From an archaeon 13_1_40CM_2_52_13 (GTDB lineage Archaea > Thermoproteota > Bathyarchaeia > 40CM-2-53-6): 38,515 nt of DNA. The DNA lies in the NCBI GenBank assembly GCA_001919285.1, contig MNHO01000011.1, positions 1-38,515 of the forward strand, written 5' to 3'. Below, in pieces: positions 28,110 through 36,526 of this stretch. The notes under the pieces were generated by a model. The model was given only the letters and a program-made list of their open reading frames with translations. It was not told where the DNA came from and made no database searches. Within the stretch, counting starts at the first letter, position 1. Each line of letters begins with the position of its first letter. Both the position numbers and the translations under genes were made by a program.

Positions 28110-28361
28110 TCACTTGTATAGTGTCTCGTCTACTTCTTTGGACGCGTTTTCTGTCCCCTTGCCCCAGTCCCTCGCCTTTCGCCTGCCCAGCGCGATGTCG
28201 AAAATGGGATCGTTGGAATCTATTCCAGATTCTTCGTGGACCCACAATCGCGCAGCCTGCCTCAGAGCCTCCTTAATGGTCAATCCTTTCTTTTCAGCCG
28301 TCTTGGCAAGCGTCTGATACTCGCTCGGCTCCAGCTCGGTCTGGGCAACCTTGCGTTCCAT
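28110..28361 (-). CDS. vapB: VapB-type antitoxin
   Basis: MERKVAQTELEPSEYQTLAKTAEKKGLTIKEALRQAARLWVHEE, RHH-like, directly upstream of the PIN remnant. Confidence 0.7.
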   Translation of the reverse strand: MERKVAQTELEPSEYQTLAKTAEKKGLTIKEALRQAARLWVHEESGIDSNDPIFDIALGRRKARDWGKGTENASKEVDETLYK

Positions 28362-28460
28362 GTTCCTCGCATGTAACAGTGCATGTAGCGTACACGTAAA
28401 GCTTCCGCAGAGATGACAACAGACCTTGAGGGAGGCGACTGAGAGCGAACCAGTCGATGG

Positions 28461-28516
28461 TGAGGAAGAGGCTGACGACCTCTTCCATTACTGACCAGTT
28501 CTTCACTGCGGGTCTT
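28461..28516 (-). repeat. Repeat R2, left copy (truncated gene fragment)
   Basis: tgaggaagaggctgacgacctcttccattactgaccagttcttcactgcgggtctt vs 38460-38515: 4 mismatches in 56 bp. Minus strand encodes ARPAVKNWSVMEEVVSLFL. Confidence 0.85.
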
Positions 28517-28599
28517 GCAGCCTCCATGGCTCCATGGATGGAGTGTTGTTGCTCTTAGTCTAGAGACGATGCTGACAATGAACGGACTGGATCGGTCAG

Positions 28600-28735
28600 G
28601 CCAGTTTCGTTCTCGTGTCTGAGCAATAGCTCTTCGATGCTCAACCCTACAGATGTCAGGTCAGCGGAGCGACTGGCGCGAACACCTACACGCCAACCCC
28701 TCACGAATGCAACAAGAACTAGCAATCAATCTACG
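28600..28735 (+). repeat. Repeat R1 copy 1
   Basis: ccagtttcgttctcgtgtctgagcaatagc...gtcaggtcagcggagcgactggcgcgaacacctacacgcc...gaactagcaatcaatctacgag. Confidence 0.8.
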
Positions 28736-28985
28736 AGAATCAAAAGCCCTAATACGTCGATCCTATGTCTTGTTACCTGAATTGGCCACCATACTGAGGA
28801 AGCAGGACGTCGAGCTCTTGGTTCACACGCGAGAGCTGTTAGACGAGATTCTTGAGACTCTCGAAGTGTCCAGCGATCCTCGCACATCAAAAGCCTTGAA
28901 GGAAGGATTGAGAGACATGAAGAGCGGTAGAGTTAGACCCTACCGGGACTTTGTGAAAGAGCTCCGTAGCTCCCATGAGCTATAG
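28653..28985 (+). CDS. RelB-like antitoxin partner with repeat-derived N-terminus
   Basis: First 26-28 codons are repeat R1 (MSGQRSDWREHLHANPSRMQQELAINLRE). The rest, IRRSYVLLPELATILRKQDVELLVHTRELLDEILETLEV..., overlaps the RelE-like ORF. Confidence 0.6.
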   Translation: MSGQRSDWREHLHANPSRMQQELAINLRESKALIRRSYVLLPELATILRKQDVELLVHTRELLDEILETLEVSSDPRTSKALKEGLRDMKSGRVRPYRDFVKELRSSHEL

Positions 28986-29247
28986 GCTAGAGACGACCCG
29001 AAGGTTCGAGAAGGGCTTCAGGAAACTGGCTTCTGACCTCAAACGGCGCGTTGACAAGGAGGTCCGGCTGCTGGAGACCCAGCCTTACTCCGGAAAAAGA
29101 CTCCGCGGAGAGTTCGAGGGGAGCTTCAGTCTTCGACTTGGCGACTATCGCGTCATTTACTGGGTAGATGAGTTCGCGAAGAGGATCATCCTGTTGACGG
29201 TGGCTCACAGACGAGAGTCTACGAGTAGCCATTCCAGGTATTCCTAG
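28975..29247 (+). CDS. RelE/ParE-family toxin
   Basis: YRLETTRRFEKGFRKLASDLKRRVDKEVRLLETQPYSGKRLRGEFEGSFSLRLGDYRVIYWVDEFAKRIILLTVAHRRE. Confidence 0.9.
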   Translation: MSYRLETTRRFEKGFRKLASDLKRRVDKEVRLLETQPYSGKRLRGEFEGSFSLRLGDYRVIYWVDEFAKRIILLTVAHRRESTSSHSRYS

Positions 29248-29252
29248 GAACG

Positions 29253-29399
29253 CTAACAGACCCGGACGCTACTCTTGAGTAGTCTTCGTAGTCTCGGATT
29301 GCTGGGGAAGGTCCAGACGATCCCGCCCTTGTCCAGGACGATCTTGTTGGAGCTTTCGAGATAGTCGAGGATACGGTTGAACGTCTGATACTGAAGCTT
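29253..29399 (-). pseudogene. Winged-helix C-terminal gene remnant
   Basis: KLQYQTFNRILDYLESSNKIVLDKGGIVWTFPSNPRLRRLLKSSVRVC*; abuts repeat R1 copy 2. Confidence 0.55.
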
Positions 29400-29410
29400 C
29401 CTAGGAAGGC

Positions 29411-29511
29411 TCTGTCAGCGGAGCGACTGGGGCGCAAATAACTAGAGGCCAACCCTCATGAATGGAACAGGAACTAGCAACCAGACTACAAGACGACTAG
29501 ATAAGATACCT
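29411..29511 (+). repeat. Repeat R1 copy 2 (reading frame broken)
   Basis: tctgtcagcggagcgactggggcgcaaataactagaggccaaccctcatgaatggaacaggaactagcaaccagactacaagacgactagataagatacc. Confidence 0.8.
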
Positions 29512-29588
29512 GAAGCCTGTAACTCTGTTCTAGATCACAATTACTGGCCCAGTTAAGAGCTACAACGACAACGCAGAAGCAGATCAAC

Positions 29589-32500
29589 TTGGCGGGCATT
29601 GCGATCTGGCCAACGGGGAGAAAATTCGCGATCCTTATGATTGCAACAATGCTTCTCAGTGTTTTTGCAACATTCAACTTACCTTCAGTTCATGCCCCGA
29701 ACCAGAATTTCAACCATCTCGTTGTCATCGCTATGGAAAATGAGCCCTACGATGCAATAATTGGCACCGGAAGCGGAACTCCCAATGACCACTTCATTTC
29801 AAGTCTGATACCGCATTCAACCGTGCTTGACTTGAACAGCTATGGGTGGCCAACCTACACAAGTGGATGTTCTGCCGAGTGCTACACAGCGTTTACTTCA
29901 GGTAATGGCTACAACGAGCAAGACTGCGGGGGTACGGTCCCATGCAGTGGAGGCTACGTCAGCCAAAACAACATTTTCAATCCGAGTCTCGCACCTACAG
30001 GTTGGCAGGGGTACTGCGAGAACAATTGTGGGAGGCAACAAGACCACTTCCCGTGCTTGCAGTATGCCAATACCTACCAGAACTCTCAATGCGCAACACT
30101 CTCAGGCGCCTTCGTTAACGGTGGAGTTCTAAACTCACAGGTTCTCAATACTTTCAACTCGGCCACCCCGCCGAAATACATCTTCCTCACCCCCGACGAC
30201 ACCAACAATATGCACAGTAGTAGCGTGAGCACGGGTGACTCATGGCTTCAGTCTTTCCTTGTGGGCTCCGGTAGCATCACTAGTCCTGCATCCGGTTCTT
30301 TGCTGTCGACAAGTCTCTTCACTACAGCGAGCGATAAGACCCTGCTGATAGTTTGGTGGGATGAATCTCTCAGTGGCTGTAGCCCGTGCGGACCCTTCAG
30401 CAATAACGACAAGGCGGAAATCTACTATGGACCGAACGCCAATGTGATACCGAACAATGTCATAACAAGTACTCAATACAACGACTTTCAAACTCTACGC
30501 ACGATCGAGAACAATCTTGGACTAGCATGTCTCTCCCAAGACTGTAGTTCCACAGACATTTCCTCAAGCATCTTCAATGGGACCCCCGATTTCAGGATCT
30601 CGGCAAGTCCACAGTCGGTCACAACACAAACAGGCGTAGCCGGATCTTCAACGATAAGTGTGACTTCTCTCAGCGGGTTTACCGGAACTGTTACTCTAGC
30701 TGTCACCACAAGCTCGCCTAACCTTGTCTGTAGCCTCAGTCCGACTAGCATCTCTGGTGGTTCTGGTACGTCCACGCTCTCCTGTAGCAGCAACATAGCC
30801 GCTAGTTACATAGCGACCGTGACCGGTACAAGTGGAACTCTGACTCATTCGACCGACGTGACGGTGGCCGTCACTTCGCCAGGGAATTTTGACACAACCA
30901 ATTGGTACATTGACAACTGCGCTGGGGCTGGAACCGGCACTGAGACCATCGTGAATGGAGTCTTGCAGTTGCGTGAACAATCGCCGGGAGGGAACGACAA
31001 CAACTACGCATACTGCACTACGCAGAGAGGTAGTTTTCCTTGGGGAGGTTCGCCCGCGGGCACTGCGCTTCCTGCCGATCTCACTTTAGTTTCAAGCCCG
31101 GTTGGTTTCCTCACCAGCACTTCAGTGACTTCCAGCTCACGCTATCACCTCCTCATCGCTCTGTACTACCAGCTGCCCTCGCTCCCACCCTCAAACTGTC
31201 CCTCCGGCGGTCTGGGCACTGACGGAAAATGCTGGCTCGACACTCAGAGCCGTGTCGAACACTACGGTGGAAACGATATCGCAGTTGGAACGACTGAGAC
31301 CTACACGTCTCAAGCGCTTGGCTGGGCGAATGTTACTGCGATCATAGACCCCGGTCAGACCGGCACCCTTACAGCCGACGTCAATCATCAATGTCAAGCC
31401 GATCTTGCAGCGTGGAGCCTGCCCACATCAACAACCTGTACTCTCAAAGGAGTAGAGATCGGAACTGAAGGATTCCAATTTGCAGAGTTAGACACAAACT
31501 GGAACGGCTATACCTTCACAACTGCATCGCAAGACTTTACGATAACCGCGAGCCCAACAGGTGTGACTGTAAATGTCAACAATGCCGGTACTTCAACCAT
31601 AACCATCGCCCCAGTGAACGGCTTCGGCGGTACGGTTTCCCTTGGAGTTACAACCAACTCGACCAATCTTTCGTGCACCGTCTCCCCAACGTCGATTACT
31701 GGCGGTTCTGGAACGTCAACTCTGTCCTGCAGTAGTGGCACAGCCGGCAATTATCTAGCAACCGTAACCGGTACGAGTGGAACGTTAGCACACTCCACCA
31801 CTGTCACGTTCGCGGTCAGTTCTTCTTGTCCAAGCCCGTGTGTCTCTCCATCCAGCCTCGTAGCGACTCCGAGCTTGAACATACAGCCCTTTGTCTATCC
31901 GTGGGACGGCAGCGGCTTCTACGCCCAAGGGAGAGACTGGGTCTTCTATCTCAGCACCGGTAGTTGCTCAGGAACTACCACCAACTGCCTCTACTATGCA
32001 ACAAGCACGAACGGTGCAAGCTGGACCTCCTACAATGTTGGTGTCGTCAGCGGAGCGACGCCCTCAGTGGTAACAAACGGGACGCATGTCTTCTATGTTC
32101 GATACAATGGTATTGATACGTCGGCTGGACAAGCCCTAATGTTTAGGGTGGGAGCACTCCATCCCGACGGTACCATCGCCTGGCAGGCTGAGACTACGGT
32201 CAAGCCCGCCACTTCCGGGGTCGTCTGGTACTCGCTGTCGTTGGGGGTAAGCACGACCGGGCAGGTCTTCGTGGCTTACCGGAACTCTACGTCGGGAGTC
32301 ACGCCTGACGGAGGATCGGCTCTCCCCTTCGTCATACACTCAAACGGTCAGGATTATTCGACATGGCAGCAAGAGACGCTTCTTACAACATCGAGGGACA
32401 ACTGGCGTTTCTCTCTCGTACCGCTTCCCTCTGGTCAGATGTACATTCTATACTGGCCCTACTGGGGAGGTCTCTCTGGTAGGATCTGGAGCAGCGGCAC

Positions 32501-33155
32501 TTGGGGGTCGCAAGTTGCCGTTACTCCCTCCGGCACTTACGTGCAGCAGTATGCTTTCGGATTCAGCACGGGTAACAGCACCGTCTACGCGATCTATCAG
32601 GAGAGGACGAGTCAGAAGCTGCAGTTTGTATCCCGAACAACCAGCTGGGGCACTCCACAGACGATTGGTATTGCTGATACCGGTACTAATACCAGATGGA
32701 CGGCCAGCTACGACTCCCTGCAGGGAAAGTGGTACGTGGTCTACTACAACTATACGACCAACCAGATCTACCAGTACTCCGGTGTGCCTGGTAGTTGGAG
32801 TGGGAAGACCCAGCTCTACACAACCCAGGCAACTTCCTCCACAGTCTATATCGGAAGCTTCCCCAAGACCGGCCAGGTCACGGCTTCCAAGTATGTTCTA
32901 GGTATCTTCTGGACTCAGAATCCGGTTGCAGGGCTCCAACTAATGTTCGGAAACGAGACAATACTCCCGGGACAGACAGCGATACTCGCAAGACCACAGG
33001 GAGAGTCTGATGGAGCGTTGTTGGCTTCGACATACGGCTTGGTGGCAGCCATTGCAATACTATCGTTGATTGTTGCTGGGACTGTCGGGAGATTTGTGAG
33101 TGCTACCCTTACCAGACCTCGTACAAGACGGGTCTCAGACCAACGTCTAGAATAG
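29589..33155 (+). CDS. Large secreted, membrane-anchored phosphoesterase (AcpA/phospholipase C-type) with two Ig-like repeats and C-terminal TM
   Basis: NFNHLVVIAMENEPYDAIIG...LTPDDTNNMHSSS...DKTLLIVWWDES; duplicated approx. 95-aa SPTSISGGSGTSTLSCSS / SPTSITGGSGTSTLSCSS modules; C-term TM followed by Arg. Confidence 0.85.
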   Translation: MAGIAIWPTGRKFAILMIATMLLSVFATFNLPSVHAPNQNFNHLVVIAMENEPYDAIIGTGSGTPNDHFISSLIPHSTVLDLNSYGWPTYTSGCSAECYTAFTSGNGYNEQDCGGTVPCSGGYVSQNNIFNPSLAPTGWQGYCENNCGRQQDHFPCLQYANTYQNSQCATLSGAFVNGGVLNSQVLNTFNSATPPKYIFLTPDDTNNMHSSSVSTGDSWLQSFLVGSGSITSPASGSLLSTSLFTTASDKTLLIVWWDESLSGCSPCGPFSNNDKAEIYYGPNANVIPNNVITSTQYNDFQTLRTIENNLGLACLSQDCSSTDISSSIFNGTPDFRISASPQSVTTQTGVAGSSTISVTSLSGFTGTVTLAVTTSSPNLVCSLSPTSISGGSGTSTLSCSSNIAASYIATVTGTSGTLTHSTDVTVAVTSPGNFDTTNWYIDNCAGAGTGTETIVNGVLQLREQSPGGNDNNYAYCTTQRGSFPWGGSPAGTALPADLTLVSSPVGFLTSTSVTSSSRYHLLIALYYQLPSLPPSNCPSGGLGTDGKCWLDTQSRVEHYGGNDIAVGTTETYTSQALGWANVTAIIDPGQTGTLTADVNHQCQADLAAWSLPTSTTCTLKGVEIGTEGFQFAELDTNWNGYTFTTASQDFTITASPTGVTVNVNNAGTSTITIAPVNGFGGTVSLGVTTNSTNLSCTVSPTSITGGSGTSTLSCSSGTAGNYLATVTGTSGTLAHSTTVTFAVSSSCPSPCVSPSSLVATPSLNIQPFVYPWDGSGFYAQGRDWVFYLSTGSCSGTTTNCLYYATSTNGASWTSYNVGVVSGATPSVVTNGTHVFYVRYNGIDTSAGQALMFRVGALHPDGTIAWQAETTVKPATSGVVWYSLSLGVSTTGQVFVAYRNSTSGVTPDGGSALPFVIHSNGQDYSTWQQETLLTTSRDNWRFSLVPLPSGQMYILYWPYWGGLSGRIWSSGTWGSQVAVTPSGTYVQQYAFGFSTGNSTVYAIYQERTSQKLQFVSRTTSWGTPQTIGIADTGTNTRWTASYDSLQGKWYVVYYNYTTNQIYQYSGVPGSWSGKTQLYTTQATSSTVYIGSFPKTGQVTASKYVLGIFWTQNPVAGLQLMFGNETILPGQTAILARPQGESDGALLASTYGLVAAIAILSLIVAGTVGRFVSATLTRPRTRRVSDQRLE

Positions 33156-33338
33156 ACTACTATACGCGCAATTATCGTCGCAACCCCGCGCTAGAGCTCT
33201 AGCGAAAACAGCGAAGATCCTCGATAGACGCATTCACGGTCGGACGCCTAGACACCTCCCACGCGGTGGCGGTTACTATTGCGAAGGGATGAATTCATCA
33301 GTTCCGAGTAGAAGGGTTCGGAAACAGGAATGCGTTCC

Positions 33339-33599
33339 TTACATTTCCATGAGCGCTTTCAGTTCGGACTGTATCTTGACGGAACCCTCGGATTCTCGAT
33401 ATTGGACGAAGCCGTGCTCTGATAAAAATAGAAGTATCGTCTTGAGTCTCGGCTCGGGCAACCTGAGTCTTGCTGACAAATCAGCGATTCTGTGCCATTC
33501 TCCGTCGCTCAGCAGTTCAAGAAGGCTGTCAAGCCGGTTCATAGGCCGCGGATCTACAGCCGAGGGGAAGCCCATAGACGTCTTGTAACCCGCAATCAC
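33339..33599 (-). CDS. Winged-helix DNA-binding protein
   Basis: LDSLLELLSDGEWHRIADLSARLRLPEPRLKTILLFLSEHGFVQYRESEGSVKI. Confidence 0.65.
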   Translation of the reverse strand: MIAGYKTSMGFPSAVDPRPMNRLDSLLELLSDGEWHRIADLSARLRLPEPRLKTILLFLSEHGFVQYRESEGSVKIQSELKALMEM

Positions 33600-33629
33600 C
33601 AGATACGCTTCTGCCCTTCTCCAATCGGT

Positions 33630-33983
33630 CTAACGCCATCCTATGGCCTTGTCCACATTTTCGTCTACATTCCGAAGTTGAACACGGTTAATTGGTGAGA
33701 GGGATGGTTGTTGGGCGACCAGAAATAGTCCGTCAAGCTCATCTTGAATCTCTCGCAGGAATCGTAGCAACCGTTCGCCCTTCGCAGTTATCATGTACCT
33801 GGTGATCCCATCGTCATCTGGGGCCAGTTTCAAATGGCCTTTCCCTGAAAGGAAAGAAATGTAATTGTCAGCCAGGGGAAAACTCAGATTCACCCCACAC
33901 ATGAGGCGGTACCTGGAGACCCCGCTCCCGGCCAGGGATAAGATCTCATAGATCAATCGTGTAGAATCTCTACGAAGTTTCAT
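33630..33983 (-). CDS. Archaeal winged-helix regulator
   Basis: RLIYEILSLAGSGVSRYRLMCGVNLSFPLADNYISFLSGKGHLKLAPDDDGITRYMITAKGERLLRFLREIQ. Confidence 0.75.
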   Translation of the reverse strand: MKLRRDSTRLIYEILSLAGSGVSRYRLMCGVNLSFPLADNYISFLSGKGHLKLAPDDDGITRYMITAKGERLLRFLREIQDELDGLFLVAQQPSLSPINRVQLRNVDENVDKAIGWR

Positions 33984-34201
33984 CAGACCCCATCAAAACT
34001 TCAGTATGCTGCAGTGTTTCGATATAAGCCCCAGGTGTACACGTGACTAGAAAAGTATGTACACAAGCGACTAGAAACGATGCTTTCCGAGACCTAGCAC
34101 TGTAGCGGAGTCTGTAAGAACCCTCGATCAGAAAGCGCTAAGAAAGTCTCGTAGAAGAGGATCTAGGACCGCTTATCTGTCCGGAGAGATGTCCAAGGAT
34201 C

Positions 34202-34363
34202 ATGAGATATCGGCCGGAGAACCATTGCATCAATGGGCTGGGCTTGCCGAGGGATGAAAGAATCGTCGAACGGCCACCCCCAATGGGAACACACGATTTC
34301 GAGGCTACAGGGGTGTGCACTCGGTGCGGGTGGTCCGAAAGCTATCCTGTGCGTGTCAGGTAG
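34202..34363 (+). CDS. Small zinc-binding protein (53 aa), below the ORF-track cutoff
   Basis: MRYRPENHCINGLGLPRDERIVERPPPMGTHDFEATGVCTRCGWSESYPVRVR; HDFxxTGVCTRCG zinc-ribbon pattern. Confidence 0.5.
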   Translation: MRYRPENHCINGLGLPRDERIVERPPPMGTHDFEATGVCTRCGWSESYPVRVR

Positions 34364-34434
34364 TCATAGCGACTAATCTGGCAAAATCATTGTTTGAGAG
34401 AAAGTGTTGGACTAGATACTAGGGTCCCGAACCA

Positions 34435-34600
34435 GCAGCTTCATTCTCGTGTGTGAGCGATAGCCGAAAGACAGCTGAAAGAAACAGATGTCGGGTCAGC
34501 GGAGCAATTGGCGCGAACGCCTACACTCCAACCCTTCAGGGATGGAACAGGAACTAGCAATCAGACTACAAGACGATCAGATAAGATACCTAACACAGGT
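34435..34600 (+). repeat. Repeat R1 copy 3 (best-preserved reading frame)
   Basis: Contains ORF 34488-34631: MSGQRSNWRERLHSNPSGMEQELAIRLQDDQIRYLTQVEIPVTTADL*. Confidence 0.85.
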
Positions 34601-34655
34601 CGAAATACCGGTCACCACAGCCGACCTCTAGTTCTGGAACCTTGACGGTTGCTGC

Positions 34656-35132
34656 CTAAGCCGTTTTCCAGCCCGCAAACTTGTCCAATACTCTTGGAGG
34701 AACAGGGTTGACGTACTGGAGACGTTTCTTTTGGCAGAGGTTTCGAAAGTCAGTGTCCGTGGTCATTATTCCCGTCGCTTGGTTTTGGAGGGCTACGGCG
34801 AGATATGTTGTGTCGAAGACGTCATGGTGGAGTTCCCGCGCTAACTCGAAGGCCATGTGGATTACATCCTTGGTGATTGGACAGTACTGGACTGTGGGAT
34901 AGTGGTCGAGGAAATGTCGGATCGCCTTCTCGCTGTCTACTCTGTCGCAGCCCCACTGTCGGGTCATGATCCAGTAGGCGCGGATGGGAACTATGTCGGG
35001 CGTCAGCGGAATGAAGCGGCCTTGAAGGCCTTGTTCGAGTTCTGGTGCGACAAATCTATTTCCGGGATGGTCTTCGACGAGGAAGATTGCGAGCGTGTTG
35101 ACGTCGATGGTTATCTTGTCTCTAGCCGCCAA
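34656..35132 (-). CDS. vapC: VapC-type PIN-domain toxin
   Basis: ITIDVNTLAIFLVEDHPGN...FDTTYLAVALQNQATGIMTTDTDFRNL. Confidence 0.9.
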   Translation of the reverse strand: MAARDKITIDVNTLAIFLVEDHPGNRFVAPELEQGLQGRFIPLTPDIVPIRAYWIMTRQWGCDRVDSEKAIRHFLDHYPTVQYCPITKDVIHMAFELARELHHDVFDTTYLAVALQNQATGIMTTDTDFRNLCQKKRLQYVNPVPPRVLDKFAGWKTA

Positions 35133-35361
35133 AGGTGGCCTCGCCGGCGTCTTGGAAAGTCTCTTTTCCCCATTTGGCGCGTGACGCTCTGACCCGGACG
35201 GGTTTCGGCGTGACGGGTCTGAGGAGGAGGCCTTGTTTCTGCTGGCTGATCTCGAGTTCTACTCCCGGCTTCAGCCCGGCCCTCGTTCTATCCTCGAGAG
35301 GAATCAGAACACGCCCCTTCTCATCCACTATAGCTGTTCCCACTTTTACCTTCCCACCCAT
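35122..35361 (-). CDS. vapB: AbrB/SpoVT-type antitoxin (VapB)
   Basis: VKVGTAIVDEKGRVLIPLEDRTRAGLKPGVELEISQQKQGLLLRPV; overlaps vapC; start at MGGKVKV with TATA-like cttttatg about 20 bp upstream. Confidence 0.88.
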   Translation of the reverse strand: MGGKVKVGTAIVDEKGRVLIPLEDRTRAGLKPGVELEISQQKQGLLLRPVTPKPVRVRASRAKWGKETFQDAGEATFGG

Positions 35362-35407
35362 GCTTTCCCACCGCGGCATAAAAGATCGATTGTACGAATC
35401 CTGAAAT

Positions 35408-35585
35408 GTGCTTGAGACGCGAAACATGGATCGTCGAAGGCGACCTGTACTGCACTGACCCCATCCCAACCCCTTGGCAGACCCGCTCCCCTAATGAGAG
35501 ACGCCTAGCTTAGTGTTCCGTGCGGCAGGTCATTCACAACCCGAACATCACGGCTAATATTCACTTTGTAGAGTTCCCCGTGGTC
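35408..35585 (-). repeat. Repeat R3 copy 1 upstream of vapBC
   Basis: gcgaaacatggatcgtcgaaggcgacc... and ttagtgttccgtgcggcaggtcattcacaacccgaacatcacggctaatattcactttgtagagtt, paralogous to 36264-36442. Confidence 0.8.
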
Positions 35586-35666
35586 GAACTTCGTACTGAA
35601 CTTGACTCGCGGTCTGGTCGTCTTGACACCAAGCTATCTCGCAAACTCCAACCTGGTCGTCTGCAT
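35505..35666 (-). pseudogene. 54-codon ORF with one in-frame TAG; 3' part lies in repeat R3
   Basis: MQTTRLEFAR*LGVKTTRPRVKFSTKFDHGELYKVNISRDVRVVNDLPHGTLS*; the second copy at 36.4 kb encodes LYQVNSSRDARVVNNLPHGTL. Confidence 0.55.
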
Positions 35667-35682
35667 TGACTTCAGTCTTAGT

Positions 35683-35765
35683 CGGTCAGTTTCTTTTCTC
35701 GTGTCCGCGCGATAGCGGAAACATAGCTCAACGATACTGGTGTAGAGTCACCGTGGCCGCTGAGT
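35683..35765 (+). repeat. Repeat R1 copy 4 (5' part only)
   Basis: ggtcagtttcttttctcgtgtccgcgcgatagcggaaacatagctcaacgatactggtgtagagtc. Confidence 0.65.
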
Positions 35766-35797
35766 TTCCCAACGTCTCTTCGTGAGCCCTATCCGGC

Positions 35798-36199
35798 TCA
35801 ATGGACAAATTCCAACTTGATTCTATCAGGGTCCTCGAAATAGACCGCATAGTAGCCCTTTCGATACTCAGGATATTCTTTCGGCCCACCGTAGAGGACC
35901 TTGATGCTCCTCGGTACAAGAAACTCGCCGTGAAGTCTGTCCACATCTGCTTTCGACTTCGCCTGGAAGGCAATGTGGTTCAATCCTACCCGTCTCCGAT
36001 GGAATCCTAACTCCTTGTAGGGCTCCAAGTAGGTCACGAAAATCTTGGCTTCGCCGTTGTCCCATCCAGCAAAATCCTTCTCATCCAGGATCCGCTTGTA
36101 GCCCAACCATTCCAGAAAATCTTGGTAGAAAGCCTTCGATTTTTGGAAGTTTGAGACATTGATTTCTATATGTTGAATGTTGCCCCGCTTCGACACCAT
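35798..36199 (-). CDS. VOC/glyoxalase family protein
   Basis: IQHIEINVSNFQKSKAFYQDFLEWLGYKRI...VGLNHIAFQAKSKADVDRLH...EYRKGYYAVYFEDPDRIKLEFVH. Confidence 0.92.
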   Translation of the reverse strand: MVSKRGNIQHIEINVSNFQKSKAFYQDFLEWLGYKRILDEKDFAGWDNGEAKIFVTYLEPYKELGFHRRRVGLNHIAFQAKSKADVDRLHGEFLVPRSIKVLYGGPKEYPEYRKGYYAVYFEDPDRIKLEFVH

Positions 36200-36263
36200 T
36201 GATTAGTCGTCACCTCTCAATGATGAGTTTACGTTAAAACATTCTGCCAAAAATATCTCGACA

Positions 36264-36442
36264 CGACACACGTGAAGCGCGAAACATGGTTCTTCGAATG
36301 CGACCCCTTATGCACACGCATCATTCCAAAGTCATGACAGTGAGCGACCATCAACGAGGTTGTCGATTAGCCTAGTGTTCCGTGTGGTAGGTTGTTCACA
36401 ACCCGAGCGTCACGGCTGCTGTTCACTTGGTAGAGTTATCCA
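36264..36442 (-). repeat. Repeat R3 copy 2 upstream of the VOC gene
   Basis: gcgaaacatggttcttcgaatgcgacc... and ctagtgttccgtgtggtaggttgttcacaacccgagcgtcacggctgctgttcacttggtagagtt. Confidence 0.8.
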
Positions 36443-36526
36443 GACAACGGGCCTAGGCGCATCGTGGTTGGCTTGCTCGATGGGAAAGTCTATACTTCAG
36501 CACGCGTGAGATTTGCTTGATCTGAC

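Noticed and set aside
35634-35636. Pyrrolysine-type readthrough of the in-frame TAG
   Set aside because: The second copy is degraded by a different stop; decay is simpler and there is no pyl machinery in view.
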